This document shows positions 14,681 to 24,011 of a DNA stretch of 48,817 nt, piece by piece. Origin of the DNA: Verrucomicrobiaceae bacterium (lineage in GTDB: Bacteria > Verrucomicrobiota > Verrucomicrobiia > Verrucomicrobiales > V1-33); contig JAIXVE010000349.1 in the NCBI GenBank assembly GCA_027483175.1, positions 1-48,817 of the forward strand. Direction: 5' to 3'. Made by a program: the position numbers and the translations under genes. A model generated the notes under the pieces. The model was not told where the DNA came from, searched no databases, and saw only the letters and a list, made by a program, of their open reading frames with translations. Numbering within the stretch: position 1 is the stretch's first letter; each line of letters begins with the position of its first letter.

Positions 14681-17009
14681 TCCCATCGTTGAACTCATCC
14701 GCCGTCACCGGAATCCCGTAATCAAGCTTCAGCGGCCCCACCACCGGCAGCACCGCCCGAATCCCGAAACCAACGTTCGCATTGTAGTCGCTCGTCGAAA
14801 AATCCCACGAGTCCGCATTCACCACACCAGCATCCGCAAACACCGCCGCCCGCACCTTCCCAAACACCGGCACCGAATACTCCAGCGTGATGTACGCCGA
14901 GGAATTCCCACCGATCGGCTCGCCGTTCACATCCTTCGGACCCACATCCCGATAGTTGAACCCGCGCAGGTTGTTCGCACCACCCAGAAACTCACGCTCG
15001 AAAATCGGCACCCGATCCCCGTTCCCCACCGTGTCCACCACCGCAGCTCGCCCTTCCACAAAGAAGATCGTGTCAAATGGCAGGGTCCAGAACTTCGAGC
15101 CCGTCACCGAGAAGTTATACACCTCCACGTCGCCACCCAGCACCCCGCCACTCAGCGCCCCCTCCACCATGATCTTGTGCCCGCGCCGCGGCCGCTGAAT
15201 GTCATCCCGGTTGTCAAATACCCACGCCGAACTCAGCCGGCTCTGCAGATACTTGCCCTCCTCATCCTTGATCTGCTGCGAGGCATCCCCGGAAACATCG
15301 AAGATCTCCACGTTCTGCAGCGTGTACGTCAGCCGCAAATCGGAATTGTCCCCCAGCGGCTTCCGCAGATTCACAGACGCCCCGATATCCCGCTGATCAA
15401 AGTAATCCGACAGAAAGTTCTTCTCCGTCCAGAACAAATCCCCACCCAGCGACAGCCGCTGCCCCATGAAATACGGCTCCGTCACGCTCAGCAGAAACTG
15501 CTTCGTCTGCGTCCCCGCCCTCAAACTCAAACGGAACCGCTGCCCAGCACCCGTAAACCGCGGCCAGTTGAACAAATCAAAATTCCGCTGCGTGATCTCC
15601 ACCATCCCCACCAGATTGTCGATCGTGCTGAACCCAGCACCGAACTGCACCTGACCAGTCTTCTTCTCAATCAGCGAAATGTTCAGGTCCTTGTAGTCAG
15701 GCCCCAGCGTCGACGCCACCGGCATGAAATCAATCCCGTTGCCAGCCTCGAAGTAATCCAGCTTCTGCAGCCGCGTCATCGACTTCTTCACCTTGATCGT
15801 GTTGTAGTCATCCCCAGGCTCCAGCGCCATTTCCCGCAGAATCACTTCCGTCCGCGTCGCCGAGTTCCCCGAAATGTTCACCCGCCCCAGCTTGAACTGC
15901 TGCCCCTCCTCAATCCCGTAAGTAATGCTGATCGTATTCCCATTCTTGGAAATCCGCGGCGTCACCTTCACATCCGCATACCCGCGCGATCCATAGTAAT
16001 CCTCGATCGTGTCGATATCCGTCTTCATGTCCGCCAGCGAGAAAATCGTCCCCGCTTCCAGCTGAAACACCGGAATCAGCGTCGCCGACTCAAACACTTT
16101 GTTCCCCGTCACCGCCACCGCTCCCGTCGTGTACTGCGGCCCCTCGGAAATCCGGAACACAAGGTCCGTCTTCTTGTCGTCGATCCTAACCTGATCCACA
16201 TTGTCCACCCGCGCATCAAAATACCCCGCGTTCCCATACGCATCCTGCACCCGCCGGATGTCCCCCTCGATCTTATCCTGCGTGATCTTCCGCTTCAAAT
16301 CCCACACCTTGATCCAGTTCCGGTCGTCGACCTCCACAATGCTCTTCAATCGCCGCGAACTGAACACCGTGTTCCCCTCGAACTTCACCTGGTTCAGAAT
16401 CCCGCGCCCGCCCTCATCAATCCGGAACACAATCCGCGAAAACCCAGGCTGGCTCCCCGGCTCAATCGAATAACTCACCGTCGTCTCCGCATACCCGCGC
16501 TTCGTGTACAACTCCAGAATCTTCGAACGCACCTCATTCAGCTTCGTGTCGTCCACCACCGTCCCAGCCTTGAACTCCGCCTCGTCACGCAGCCGCTCCG
16601 TCTTGAACACCGTATTCCCCTCAAACACCAAGTCGCCCATCGCCGGCCGCGCCTCCGCCGTCACCACCACATTCACCCCACCCGGCACATCCACCGTATC
16701 AATCGTCACATTCAGCAGGTTCCCGGAACTGAACAGCGCCCGCAAATCATCCTCTTCCTTCTCCCGAGTCCACGTCTCGCCCACCTTCAATCGCATGTTC
16801 GACGTGATCCGCGCCTTGTCCACCGTCGCATCCCCCTTGAACCGCACCTCCACCGATTTCACCACCTTCGCCGCCGCCGGCTGATCCGCCAGCATCGATC
16901 CCGGTTGCCCCGATGGCAGCGGCGGCTCCGCCGGAGCCGTCTGCCCCCGCACCCCCGCCGTCAGCGCCAAAGTCGCCACCAGCGATACCAGCGTTAGCCT
17001 CGGATTCAT
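14643..17009 (-). CDS. bamA: Outer membrane protein assembly factor BamA
   Basis: The central insertase of the BAM complex, which folds beta-barrel proteins into the outer membrane. I place the start at the ATG at 17009, which gives a signal peptide (MNPRLTLVSLVATLALTAGVRG) and 788 aa, a normal length. Residues about 45-390 hold five POTRA repeats, visible as recurring units such as LVFEGNTVFKTERL and VKFEGNTVFSSRRL. The remainder is the 16-strand barrel, with a VEGRAAVV strand, the LRGFNYRD loop-6 motif and a C-terminal aromatic signature (QVLMDYKF). It is divergent from opgG. Its last ~40 bases and 3' flank are duplicated at 3017-3142, suggesting that this 3' end served as an insertion point. 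Confidence 0.95.
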   Translation of the reverse strand: MNPRLTLVSLVATLALTAGVRGQTAPAEPPLPSGQPGSMLADQPAAAKVVKSVEVRFKGDATVDKARITSNMRLKVGETWTREKEEDDLRALFSSGNLLNVTIDTVDVPGGVNVVVTAEARPAMGDLVFEGNTVFKTERLRDEAEFKAGTVVDDTKLNEVRSKILELYTKRGYAETTVSYSIEPGSQPGFSRIVFRIDEGGRGILNQVKFEGNTVFSSRRLKSIVEVDDRNWIKVWDLKRKITQDKIEGDIRRVQDAYGNAGYFDARVDNVDQVRIDDKKTDLVFRISEGPQYTTGAVAVTGNKVFESATLIPVFQLEAGTIFSLADMKTDIDTIEDYYGSRGYADVKVTPRISKNGNTISITYGIEEGQQFKLGRVNISGNSATRTEVILREMALEPGDDYNTIKVKKSMTRLQKLDYFEAGNGIDFMPVASTLGPDYKDLNISLIEKKTGQVQFGAGFSTIDNLVGMVEITQRNFDLFNWPRFTGAGQRFRLSLRAGTQTKQFLLSVTEPYFMGQRLSLGGDLFWTEKNFLSDYFDQRDIGASVNLRKPLGDNSDLRLTYTLQNVEIFDVSGDASQQIKDEEGKYLQSRLSSAWVFDNRDDIQRPRRGHKIMVEGALSGGVLGGDVEVYNFSVTGSKFWTLPFDTIFFVEGRAAVVDTVGNGDRVPIFEREFLGGANNLRGFNYRDVGPKDVNGEPIGGNSSAYITLEYSVPVFGKVRAAVFADAGVVNADSWDFSTSDYNANVGFGIRAVLPVVGPLKLDYGIPVTADEFNDGSGRFQVLMDYKF

Positions 17010-17266
17010 GTCAGCGCCCGCTCGGCCAGGAATTCTCTGCTCGGAATGCATATCGGAAATTGTTGGTCGTGAAGAAAAATAACAAAGCCTGCCCGCAACC
17101 CAGCCATGGCAGCTCTGGCCCGCGAGGCTACCCGGCAGCCCCGAAAGCGCAACTCCTTTGTCGGCACCCTCCCACCACATCTTATCCCGCGTTCACGGCC
17201 CCCAACCCTCCCCTCACCACCACCCCAGCCCTCTCGCTCCAGCTTGCGGCCCCTCCCCTCGCCGCT

Positions 17267-18886
17267 ATGTTCTCACCCATGCCTCCCTCCCGCCTGCGCC
17301 CCCAACCGCTTGCCCTCCTCCTCCTCGGCACCTGCCTCGCTTCCCCAACTTCCGCCTCCGCCGCAGTACCCTTCTCCTTCGACTCCCTCAAAGCCCGCGC
17401 CCGCTCCCTCGCCGCCTCCCCTCACGTCCCCCCACCCGACTCCCTCGCCGACTTCTGGAAAAATCTCACCTACGACCAGCACCGCGACATCCGCTTCCGC
17501 ATGGAAGACGGTCTCTGGGCCCGCGACAAACGCCCGTTCTCCATCGACTTCTTCCACCCAGGCTGGACCGCCAAAAAAACCGTCACCATCCACGAGGTCC
17601 GCAACGGCCAGGCCGATCCCCTCACCTTCAACCGCTCCATCTTCGACTACGGCAAAAATTCCATCCCGGACTCCGTCCCGCCCCCCAACGGCTACGCCGG
17701 CTGGCGCGCCCGCTGCCACCTCAATGGCCCCGACTACATGGACGAATTCCTCGTCTTCCTCGGCGCCAGCTACTTCCGCTCCATCCCCGCCAATTCCCCC
17801 TACGGCCTCTCCGCCCGCGGGCTCTCCATCAATAGCGGTCTCCCCAACGAGGAATTCCCAGACTTCCGCGAATTCTGGCTCGAACCTCCCACCCCCGACG
17901 CCTCCTCCCTCCGCTCATGGGCCCTCCTCGACGGACCCAGCGTCTCCGGTGCCTACCAGTTCACCGTCACCCCAGGCACCGAAACCACCATCGACATCGA
18001 AGCCGAACTCACCCTCCGCCAGCCCGTCACCCAACTCGGCCTCGCCCCCTTCTCCAGCATGTTCTGGTTCGGCGAAGCCACCCACCCCAAACCCTACGAC
18101 TTCCGCCCCGAAGTCCACGACAGCGACGGCGTCCTCATGGAACTCTCCGACGGTGCCCTCCACTTCCGCCCGCTCGAGCAATCCAAAGACCGCTCCCGCC
18201 ACTGCGTCTTTTCCCTCGATAAACCCCGCTCCTGGTCCCTCCTCCAGCGCGACCGCTCCTTCGCCTCCTACCTAGACACCGAAGCCCGCTACCACGACCG
18301 CCCCAGCGTCCGCGTCGAACCCCTCGAAGGCTTCAACCAGGGAAAACTCCACCTCATCGAACTCCCCGCCACCGACGAAACCGGCGACAACGTCGTCCTC
18401 CTCTGGGAACCTCAGCCTGCCCTCCAACCCGGGAAACCCTTCAACTTCCGCTACCGCCTCCACTGGATGCGCGACCCAAAACCCTCTGGCCTCTTCACCG
18501 TCAAAGCCACCCGCTGCGGCCACCCCGTCCAGCGCCCCGACCAGATCCTTGTCTCCATCGACTTCGCCAAACCCCTCGTCCCCCAACCCAAGGAACCTCA
18601 CATGAAGTGGGACGACATCGCCTCCCTCAAACCCGTCGTCACCGCCAATCACCCGGACGTCAAAATCATCCACGCCGGCATCTCCGACCTCAGCATGGCC
18701 CACGTCGATGACCTCCCCCTCAAACTCGGCCGCCGCCCGGACATCCACATGCCCCAGGTCCTCCGCGCCTTCTTCGTCCTCGAAGCCCCCGCCTCCCTCT
18801 CAGAAACAGACCTCACCTGCGAACTCCGCAACGCCGACGGTCATCCCGTCTCCGAAAAATGGCTGTGGCTCTGGCACCGCCCCTGA
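17267..18886 (+). CDS. opgG: Glucan biosynthesis protein of the OpgG/MdoG family
   Basis: A 539 aa periplasmic protein; the track start at 16913 runs antisense into bamA, so I use the ATG at 17267 (another lies at 17279) just before a signal peptide (LALLLLGTCLASPTSASA). The body matches MdoG/OpgG: FDSLKARARSLA, DSLADFWKNLTYDQHRDIRF, DEFLVFLGASYFRSI, YGLSARGLSI, EEFPDFREFWLE and a C-terminal immunoglobulin-like domain. The family acts on beta-1,2-glucan backbones in osmoregulated periplasmic glucan synthesis. No opgH glycosyltransferase is adjacent, so the partner must be elsewhere or the protein has another role. Its 3' end converges on msrA with only 12 bases between and no visible terminator. 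Confidence 0.9.
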   Translation: MFSPMPPSRLRPQPLALLLLGTCLASPTSASAAVPFSFDSLKARARSLAASPHVPPPDSLADFWKNLTYDQHRDIRFRMEDGLWARDKRPFSIDFFHPGWTAKKTVTIHEVRNGQADPLTFNRSIFDYGKNSIPDSVPPPNGYAGWRARCHLNGPDYMDEFLVFLGASYFRSIPANSPYGLSARGLSINSGLPNEEFPDFREFWLEPPTPDASSLRSWALLDGPSVSGAYQFTVTPGTETTIDIEAELTLRQPVTQLGLAPFSSMFWFGEATHPKPYDFRPEVHDSDGVLMELSDGALHFRPLEQSKDRSRHCVFSLDKPRSWSLLQRDRSFASYLDTEARYHDRPSVRVEPLEGFNQGKLHLIELPATDETGDNVVLLWEPQPALQPGKPFNFRYRLHWMRDPKPSGLFTVKATRCGHPVQRPDQILVSIDFAKPLVPQPKEPHMKWDDIASLKPVVTANHPDVKIIHAGISDLSMAHVDDLPLKLGRRPDIHMPQVLRAFFVLEAPASLSETDLTCELRNADGHPVSEKWLWLWHRP

Positions 18887-18898
18887 CCTTCACCAACC

Positions 18899-19549
18899 TC
18901 ACTTGTTCTCCTCAGGCTTCAGCAGCCCCATCTTCTTCAGCTTCGGCACAATCGTCGCCCGGCAATACCCCCAATTCCCCGTCCCCTTCGTGAAGTTCGC
19001 GTTGAAGTAATCCTGATGGTAGTCCTCCGCAGGATAGTAATTCTCCAGCTTCACAATCTCCGTCACAATCGGATCCTTGAACTTCCCGCTCTTGGCCACC
19101 TTCGCCTTCACCTGCTCCGCCGTCGTCTTCTGCGCGTCCGTGTGATAGTAAATCCCCGACCGGTACTGCGTCCCCTCATCATTCCCCTGACGATTCAATG
19201 TCGTCGGATCATGCAGCTCGAAAAATACCTCCAGCAGCTTCTCAAACGGCATCACCTCAGGATCAAACGTCACCTTCACCACCTCCGCATGCCCCGTGTC
19301 CCCCTCGCACACCTGCCGGTACGTCGGATTCTTCACATGCCCGTTCGAGTAACCACTCTCCACCTTCTCCACCCCCTTCACGCGCTGCAGAATCACTTCA
19401 ATACACCAGAAACATCCGGCACCTAAGGTTACAGTTTCCATCTTCTTCGTTGGGGCTGGAGCTTTCGCCGCCGCCTCATCCGCCGCAGGCACCCGCCCGG
19501 TCAGAAGCATCAGGCTGGCAGCAAACAGAAAAAATCGGCGCGGATTCAT
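18899..19549 (-). CDS. msrA: Peptide-methionine (S)-S-oxide reductase MsrA, exported
   Basis: A 216 aa protein that reduces S-methionine sulfoxide in oxidised proteins. The active-site motif GCFWC is at residues 45-49, preceded by VTLGAG; further landmarks are SGYSNGHVKNPTYRQVCEG, TGHAEVV, HDPTTLNRQGND and the YHQDYF near the C-terminus. A hydrophobic leader (FFLFAASLMLLTGRVPA) indicates export, so it probably protects envelope proteins. There is no MsrB domain. It converges with opgG. Confidence 0.96.
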   Translation of the reverse strand: MNPRRFFLFAASLMLLTGRVPAADEAAAKAPAPTKKMETVTLGAGCFWCIEVILQRVKGVEKVESGYSNGHVKNPTYRQVCEGDTGHAEVVKVTFDPEVMPFEKLLEVFFELHDPTTLNRQGNDEGTQYRSGIYYHTDAQKTTAEQVKAKVAKSGKFKDPIVTEIVKLENYYPAEDYHQDYFNANFTKGTGNWGYCRATIVPKLKKMGLLKPEENK

Positions 19550-19589
19550 GGCAGTCAGGTCTTAAATTCCTCCCATCATACGCTCCATC

Positions 19590-20276
19590 TCACCTCGGTG
19601 TTGCACCCGCAGGCAATTCACCCGCCGCACGCTTCCCCGGCACCGGAGGCGTCGGCTCCGCCTTCCATCCCCGCAGCCGGCAATGCACCCGCGATACCTC
19701 TCCCATGTAACTCCCCGCAGAAAACGCCGCCGCCGCCGCCATCATCCGCTTCTTCGCCTCCTCCTTCCGCCCGTTCGCCTCCGCATAAAGCCCAAGATAC
19801 AAATCCGCATACGCCACCGCCTCACCCCCAGCCTTCGCCGCAGCCGCCACCACTGCCTCCTCCTTCCCCTTCCCCGCAAACAACGCATGCACTTCCTTCA
19901 TCGGCACCCGCTCGTCATCCGTGATCGGTATAAACACCTTCCGCGCCGCCTCAGGGCTCTCCAGTTTCGCCACACATAGATAATGCCACACCGCATTCTC
20001 CACATCCTCAGGATTCACCTTCTGGTGCACCTCAAACTGATCCCGCCCGTCCTGGTAACGTCCCGCATAATACAACGCTATCCCACGCTGCCAGTGAAAC
20101 GGCAGCGATGACGGCTGCGCCGCCACCTGCGCATCCCACTCCACAAGGCTCTCCTTGATCCTCCCCTCGAAAAACAACTGCACACCGTTCCGAAACCGCT
20201 CCTCAGGCGTCTGCCCGCCCACCACACAAGGCAACAGCATCACCCCGGCCATCAATAACATCTTCAGCATCTTCAT
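19590..20276 (-). CDS. Exported TPR protein downstream of rpoD
   Basis: A 228 aa protein with a signal peptide ([21 protein letters not shown]) and tetratricopeptide-type helices: [48 protein letters not shown], and a later [22 protein letters not shown]. The layout resembles NlpI-like lipoproteins, but no clear lipobox is present. TPRs mediate protein contacts, so this is probably an envelope adaptor. Its ATG overlaps the rpoD stop (ATGA), so it is likely co-translated with the housekeeping sigma factor, an odd neighbour for a periplasmic protein. The last 30 residues are a Pro/Gly-rich tail. Confidence 0.8.
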   Translation of the reverse strand: MKMLKMLLMAGVMLLPCVVGGQTPEERFRNGVQLFFEGRIKESLVEWDAQVAAQPSSLPFHWQRGIALYYAGRYQDGRDQFEVHQKVNPEDVENAVWHYLCVAKLESPEAARKVFIPITDDERVPMKEVHALFAGKGKEEAVVAAAAKAGGEAVAYADLYLGLYAEANGRKEEAKKRMMAAAAAFSAGSYMGEVSRVHCRLRGWKAEPTPPVPGKRAAGELPAGATPR

Positions 20277-22105
20277 GGCGTCGCAGAATTGTCAATAAAA
20301 CCCTCAAGGTGCCGGATCCGCGTCGGATGCCTCATCTTCCTCAGCGCCTTCGCCTCAATCTGCCGGATCCGCTCCCGCGTCACCTGAAACTGCTTGCCCA
20401 CATCCTCCAAGGTCCGGCTGAACCCGTCATGCAACCCGAACCGCTGCTCCAGCACCGCTCGCTCCCGGTCACTCAGGGTCTCCAGCACCGCCTTCAGCTT
20501 GTCCTTCAATAACGAAAAACCAGTCCGCTCCATCGGATTGTCCGCCGACTTGTCCTCAATGAAATCCCCGAAACTCGTGTCGTCCCCATCCCCCACCGGA
20601 GCCTGCAGCGATATCGGCGTCTGCGCCATCTTCAGCACCGCCCTCACCCGCTCCTCAGGCAGATGAATCTCCTCCGCAATCTCCTCCGGCGTCGGCTCAC
20701 GCCCGAACTCCTGCACCAACTGCTTCTGCACCCGCATCAGCTTGTTGATCGTCTCAATCATATGCACCGGAATCCGGATCGTCCGCGCCTGATCCGCAAT
20801 ACTCCGCGTGATCGCCTGCCGGATCCACCACGTCGCATACGTCGAAAACTTATACCCCCGCCGGTACTCGAACTTCTCCACCGCCTTCATCAACCCCATG
20901 TTCCCCTCCTGAATCAGATCCAGAAACGGCATCCCACGGTTCGTGTACTTCTTCGCAATCGAGATCACTAACCGCAAATTAGCCTCCACCATCTCCTTCT
21001 TCGCCCCGTGCGCCTCACGCAGATGCTTCCGTAACTCGCTGAACGCCGCATGGAAATCCTCCCGCGTGTGCCACGACCTCTTCTCAAGACTCGCCAGCTG
21101 CTCCTGCGCCCCCTTGTCCTCCGGCTGCTCCTTCAACCGCTGCTCCACATCCACCATCTCCAGCATGAACGCCTCCGCAATCGTCTCAAACTCCTCAATC
21201 GTCTTCTGCTTGAAAAAGAACTTCCCGCACGCCCGCTGCACCGCCACCAGCGCCTTCCGATACACCCCCACAGCCGCCTCCCGCTTCGCCCCAGCCTTCG
21301 TCTCCAGCACCTTGTCCCACGCCTCCTGCGCCACCCGCCGACTCTCCCTAACCTGCTGACACAACCTCACCGCCGCCTTCAGATACCGGTCCCTCCCCTC
21401 GATCTTCTTGTCAATCACCACCCGATCACACCGCTCCGTCCCATCAATCAGCTTCTCCGCCAGCCCAAGATACGCCTCAGGAATAAACCCGAAATTGTTC
21501 AGCACCCGCGACACCTGCTCCTCCGCCTTCTCAATCCGTATCGAGATCTCCACCTCCTGCTCCCGCGTCAGCAGCGGCACCTGCCCCATCTGCTTCAAAT
21601 ACTGCCGCACAGGATCATCCAGCGAATCCGGCCGGTCCGGCAGCCGATCATCAATGTCCTTCACCGGCGACGCCACCTGCGCAGGCGTCTTCACACGGTC
21701 CACCTCCGACGCATCAATAATGTCAATCTCCAGATTCCTCAGCCGCAGAATGATCTCCTCCACCAGATCCGGCAGAATCACATCGTTCGGCAGCTGCTCG
21801 TTCAAGTCATCATACGTCACGTGCCCCTGCTCCTTCGCCAGCCGGATCAACTCCCGCACCTTCGCCTGAATCTCAGGCGTCTCCAAGGTCGCATCCGCCG
21901 GCACCACCGGCACCGGCGCACTCAATACAGGATTCTTCCTCGGCCTCCCCCGCCCACGCTTCACCACCCCCTCAGGCAATGCCTCCACCGGCGCCGCCAA
22001 CACCACTCCCTTCCCCACTTCTCCCTCCACACCTTCCAGTTGCTCAGCTCCCTCACGCTTCCCAGCGCGGGTCTTCTTCGGCGGGGTCGTGGCTCGCTCA
22101 GGCAT
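20273..22105 (-). CDS. rpoD: Primary RNA polymerase sigma factor RpoD
   Basis: The housekeeping sigma-70, 610 aa. Region 1.1-like sequence ([20 protein letters not shown]) is at about 83-135; region 1.2 begins at [23 protein letters not shown]; a nonconserved insert follows; regions 2.1-2.4 contain [26 protein letters not shown] and [17 protein letters not shown]; region 3 has INKLMRVQ and [11 protein letters not shown]; region 4 has [15 protein letters not shown] and [16 protein letters not shown]. The first 70 residues are unusual: basic and Val/Pro-rich, with an AT-hook-like [11 protein letters not shown] at about 48-58. It follows dnaG by 34 bases, the classical dnaG-rpoD order, and overlaps the TPR gene by ATGA. 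Confidence 0.96.
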   Translation of the reverse strand: MPERATTPPKKTRAGKREGAEQLEGVEGEVGKGVVLAAPVEALPEGVVKRGRGRPRKNPVLSAPVPVVPADATLETPEIQAKVRELIRLAKEQGHVTYDDLNEQLPNDVILPDLVEEIILRLRNLEIDIIDASEVDRVKTPAQVASPVKDIDDRLPDRPDSLDDPVRQYLKQMGQVPLLTREQEVEISIRIEKAEEQVSRVLNNFGFIPEAYLGLAEKLIDGTERCDRVVIDKKIEGRDRYLKAAVRLCQQVRESRRVAQEAWDKVLETKAGAKREAAVGVYRKALVAVQRACGKFFFKQKTIEEFETIAEAFMLEMVDVEQRLKEQPEDKGAQEQLASLEKRSWHTREDFHAAFSELRKHLREAHGAKKEMVEANLRLVISIAKKYTNRGMPFLDLIQEGNMGLMKAVEKFEYRRGYKFSTYATWWIRQAITRSIADQARTIRIPVHMIETINKLMRVQKQLVQEFGREPTPEEIAEEIHLPEERVRAVLKMAQTPISLQAPVGDGDDTSFGDFIEDKSADNPMERTGFSLLKDKLKAVLETLSDRERAVLEQRFGLHDGFSRTLEDVGKQFQVTRERIRQIEAKALRKMRHPTRIRHLEGFIDNSATP

Positions 22106-22139
22106 CGTGAAAATTCGGTGGGAAACAGGGCCGCAGACC

Positions 22140-24002
22140 CTAACTGATTATCGGAATATCCCGCAGGCTCCGGGACAAATCAAGATTTTCCTTCTGCAGC
22201 TTCGCCACTTCCTGCATGATTAATAAAGATTCATTTATTGGCAGCGCCGCCTGCTTCATCCGGTTCACCAGCACGTCCAACTCCCTCTTGTTCGCCTGAA
22301 TCCGTAAACTCAGCACGCCGTGCTCCGCCGCCCCAGCCCCCCTCCCCGGCGGCTCCCCCATCAGCAACCCGGACACCGCGATCTCCTCCTCCGCACTCAG
22401 CGTCGCCAGCCACACCCCCACCCCCTCCGGCCGCCCCGCATCCAAGGGCTCCGCCAGCGCCCGACTCAGCAGCGCTCCCCCAGCCAATCCCTCCCACGCC
22501 TTCGCATACGCCACCCCTTCCCTCACCAGCCACTCGCGACCCTCAGGATCCCCTAACGCCAGCTGCAGCAGCAACCGCAGCGACGGCGAATCAATCACCA
22601 GCGGCTCCCCACCTCCCTCCTCGCCCGTCTCCTCCTCCACCACCCCAGCCGCCCGCTCCGCCGCCACCTCCCGCTGCTTCAGCATCTGCCGCGCATGCGC
22701 CGTCACCATCCGCCTCAATTCCTCCGGCGGCGCATTCAACCGCAGCGCCGCTCGCGCAATCCCCCCATCCTGCGTGATCCGGTCCCGCGTCCTCGCAATC
22801 GCCCCCGTCACCTCGCTCAGCACCCGCATCCGCTCCCTCGGATCCTCCGGCGGCCCACCCGGTGCCTTCACATCAATCAGAAAATCAATGAAGTCCCGCG
22901 CCCCCGCCAGATGCTCCCGAAACGCCGCCGCCCCTCCACTCCTCAACAGCGAATCCGGATCCTCCCCCACCGGCAACCGCGCCACCCTCACAAAAATCCC
23001 CTCCTTCGCCAGCTCCCCGAAACAACTCCGCGCCGCCTTCAACCCCGCATTGTCCGCATCAAAACACAGCACCACCTGATCCGTATGCCGCTTCAGCAAT
23101 CGCGCATGATCCGGCGTGAACGCCGTCCCCAGCGGAGCCACGATGTTCTCAATCCCATGCTCATAACACATGATCATGTCAATCTGCCCCTCGCAGATGA
23201 TCGCACTCTGCTCCCGGTGTATCGCCCGCTTGCTCTGATCCAACCCGAAAAACACCTGGCTCTTCGTGAAAATCGCCGTCGCCGGTGAATTGATGTACTT
23301 CGCCGGCGACGCCGCCGCATCCAGCACCCGCCCGCTGAACCCGATCACATCCCCGTGATCATTCCGAATCGGAAACATCACCCGATGCTTGAACCGCGGA
23401 TACCCGCCCATCTCCGGCCTCCCCTCCTCCCGCGGCGAAAAGATCCCCCCCTCCACCAGCAGCGCCTCCGGAAATCCCTCCGCCGCCGCCCACCCACGCC
23501 ACACCCCAGCCTCCGGCGGCGCATAACCAATCTGCCACCGCTTCGCCACCTCCGCATCCAGCCCACGCGACTTCAGATACCCGCGCGCCTCCCCCGCCGC
23601 CCCGCTCTTCAGCAGCAACTGATGCATCCACGCACTCGCCGCCCGATGCAATGCCAGCATCCTCACCCGCAGCGCCGCCACCCCCGCATCCTCCGCCGTC
23701 ATCTGCTCCTCAATCAGCCGGATCCCATACCGCTGCGCCAGCTTCCTCACCGCATCCGCAAACGGCAGATTCTCATACTCCATCACAAACCGGATCGCCG
23801 TCCCGCCCTTCCCGCACCCGAAACAATGAAACGTGTTCCGCACCGGCGACACACTGAACGACGGGGTCCGCTCCGCATGAAACGGACAACACGCCTTCCA
23901 CGATGTCCCCGCACGCTTCAGCGGAAAATACGACCCCACCAGATCCACGATGTCCGCCGCCGCGATCACCTGCTGAATCGATTCCTCCGCAATGCGTCCC
24001 AT
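22140..24002 (-). CDS. dnaG: DNA primase DnaG
   Basis: Makes RNA primers for replication; 620 aa, a usual length. The N-terminal CHC2 zinc finger is visible ([14 protein letters not shown] ... [10 protein letters not shown], about 38-67). The core ([38 protein letters not shown]) leads to the TOPRIM centre with IICEGQIDM (catalytic Glu) and [11 protein letters not shown] (metal-binding Asp pair). The C-terminal DnaB-interaction part is poorly conserved but ends in helices ([22 protein letters not shown]) as expected. It starts 9 bases after the stop of the PAS protein and runs into rpoD. Confidence 0.96.
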   Translation of the reverse strand: MGRIAEESIQQVIAAADIVDLVGSYFPLKRAGTSWKACCPFHAERTPSFSVSPVRNTFHCFGCGKGGTAIRFVMEYENLPFADAVRKLAQRYGIRLIEEQMTAEDAGVAALRVRMLALHRAASAWMHQLLLKSGAAGEARGYLKSRGLDAEVAKRWQIGYAPPEAGVWRGWAAAEGFPEALLVEGGIFSPREEGRPEMGGYPRFKHRVMFPIRNDHGDVIGFSGRVLDAAASPAKYINSPATAIFTKSQVFFGLDQSKRAIHREQSAIICEGQIDMIMCYEHGIENIVAPLGTAFTPDHARLLKRHTDQVVLCFDADNAGLKAARSCFGELAKEGIFVRVARLPVGEDPDSLLRSGGAAAFREHLAGARDFIDFLIDVKAPGGPPEDPRERMRVLSEVTGAIARTRDRITQDGGIARAALRLNAPPEELRRMVTAHARQMLKQREVAAERAAGVVEEETGEEGGGEPLVIDSPSLRLLLQLALGDPEGREWLVREGVAYAKAWEGLAGGALLSRALAEPLDAGRPEGVGVWLATLSAEEEIAVSGLLMGEPPGRGAGAAEHGVLSLRIQANKRELDVLVNRMKQAALPINESLLIMQEVAKLQKENLDLSRSLRDIPIIS

Positions 24003-24011
24003 GGCAGCGCC

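Noticed and set aside
14505-16997. 830 aa + strand ORF opposite bamA, and similar long antisense ORFs (e.g. 43051-44601, 21050-22147, 29534-30496)
   Set aside because: They lie antisense to clear conserved genes and have low-complexity Arg/His/Pro-rich translations. The extreme C-rich strand makes stop codons rare, so long shadow ORFs are expected.
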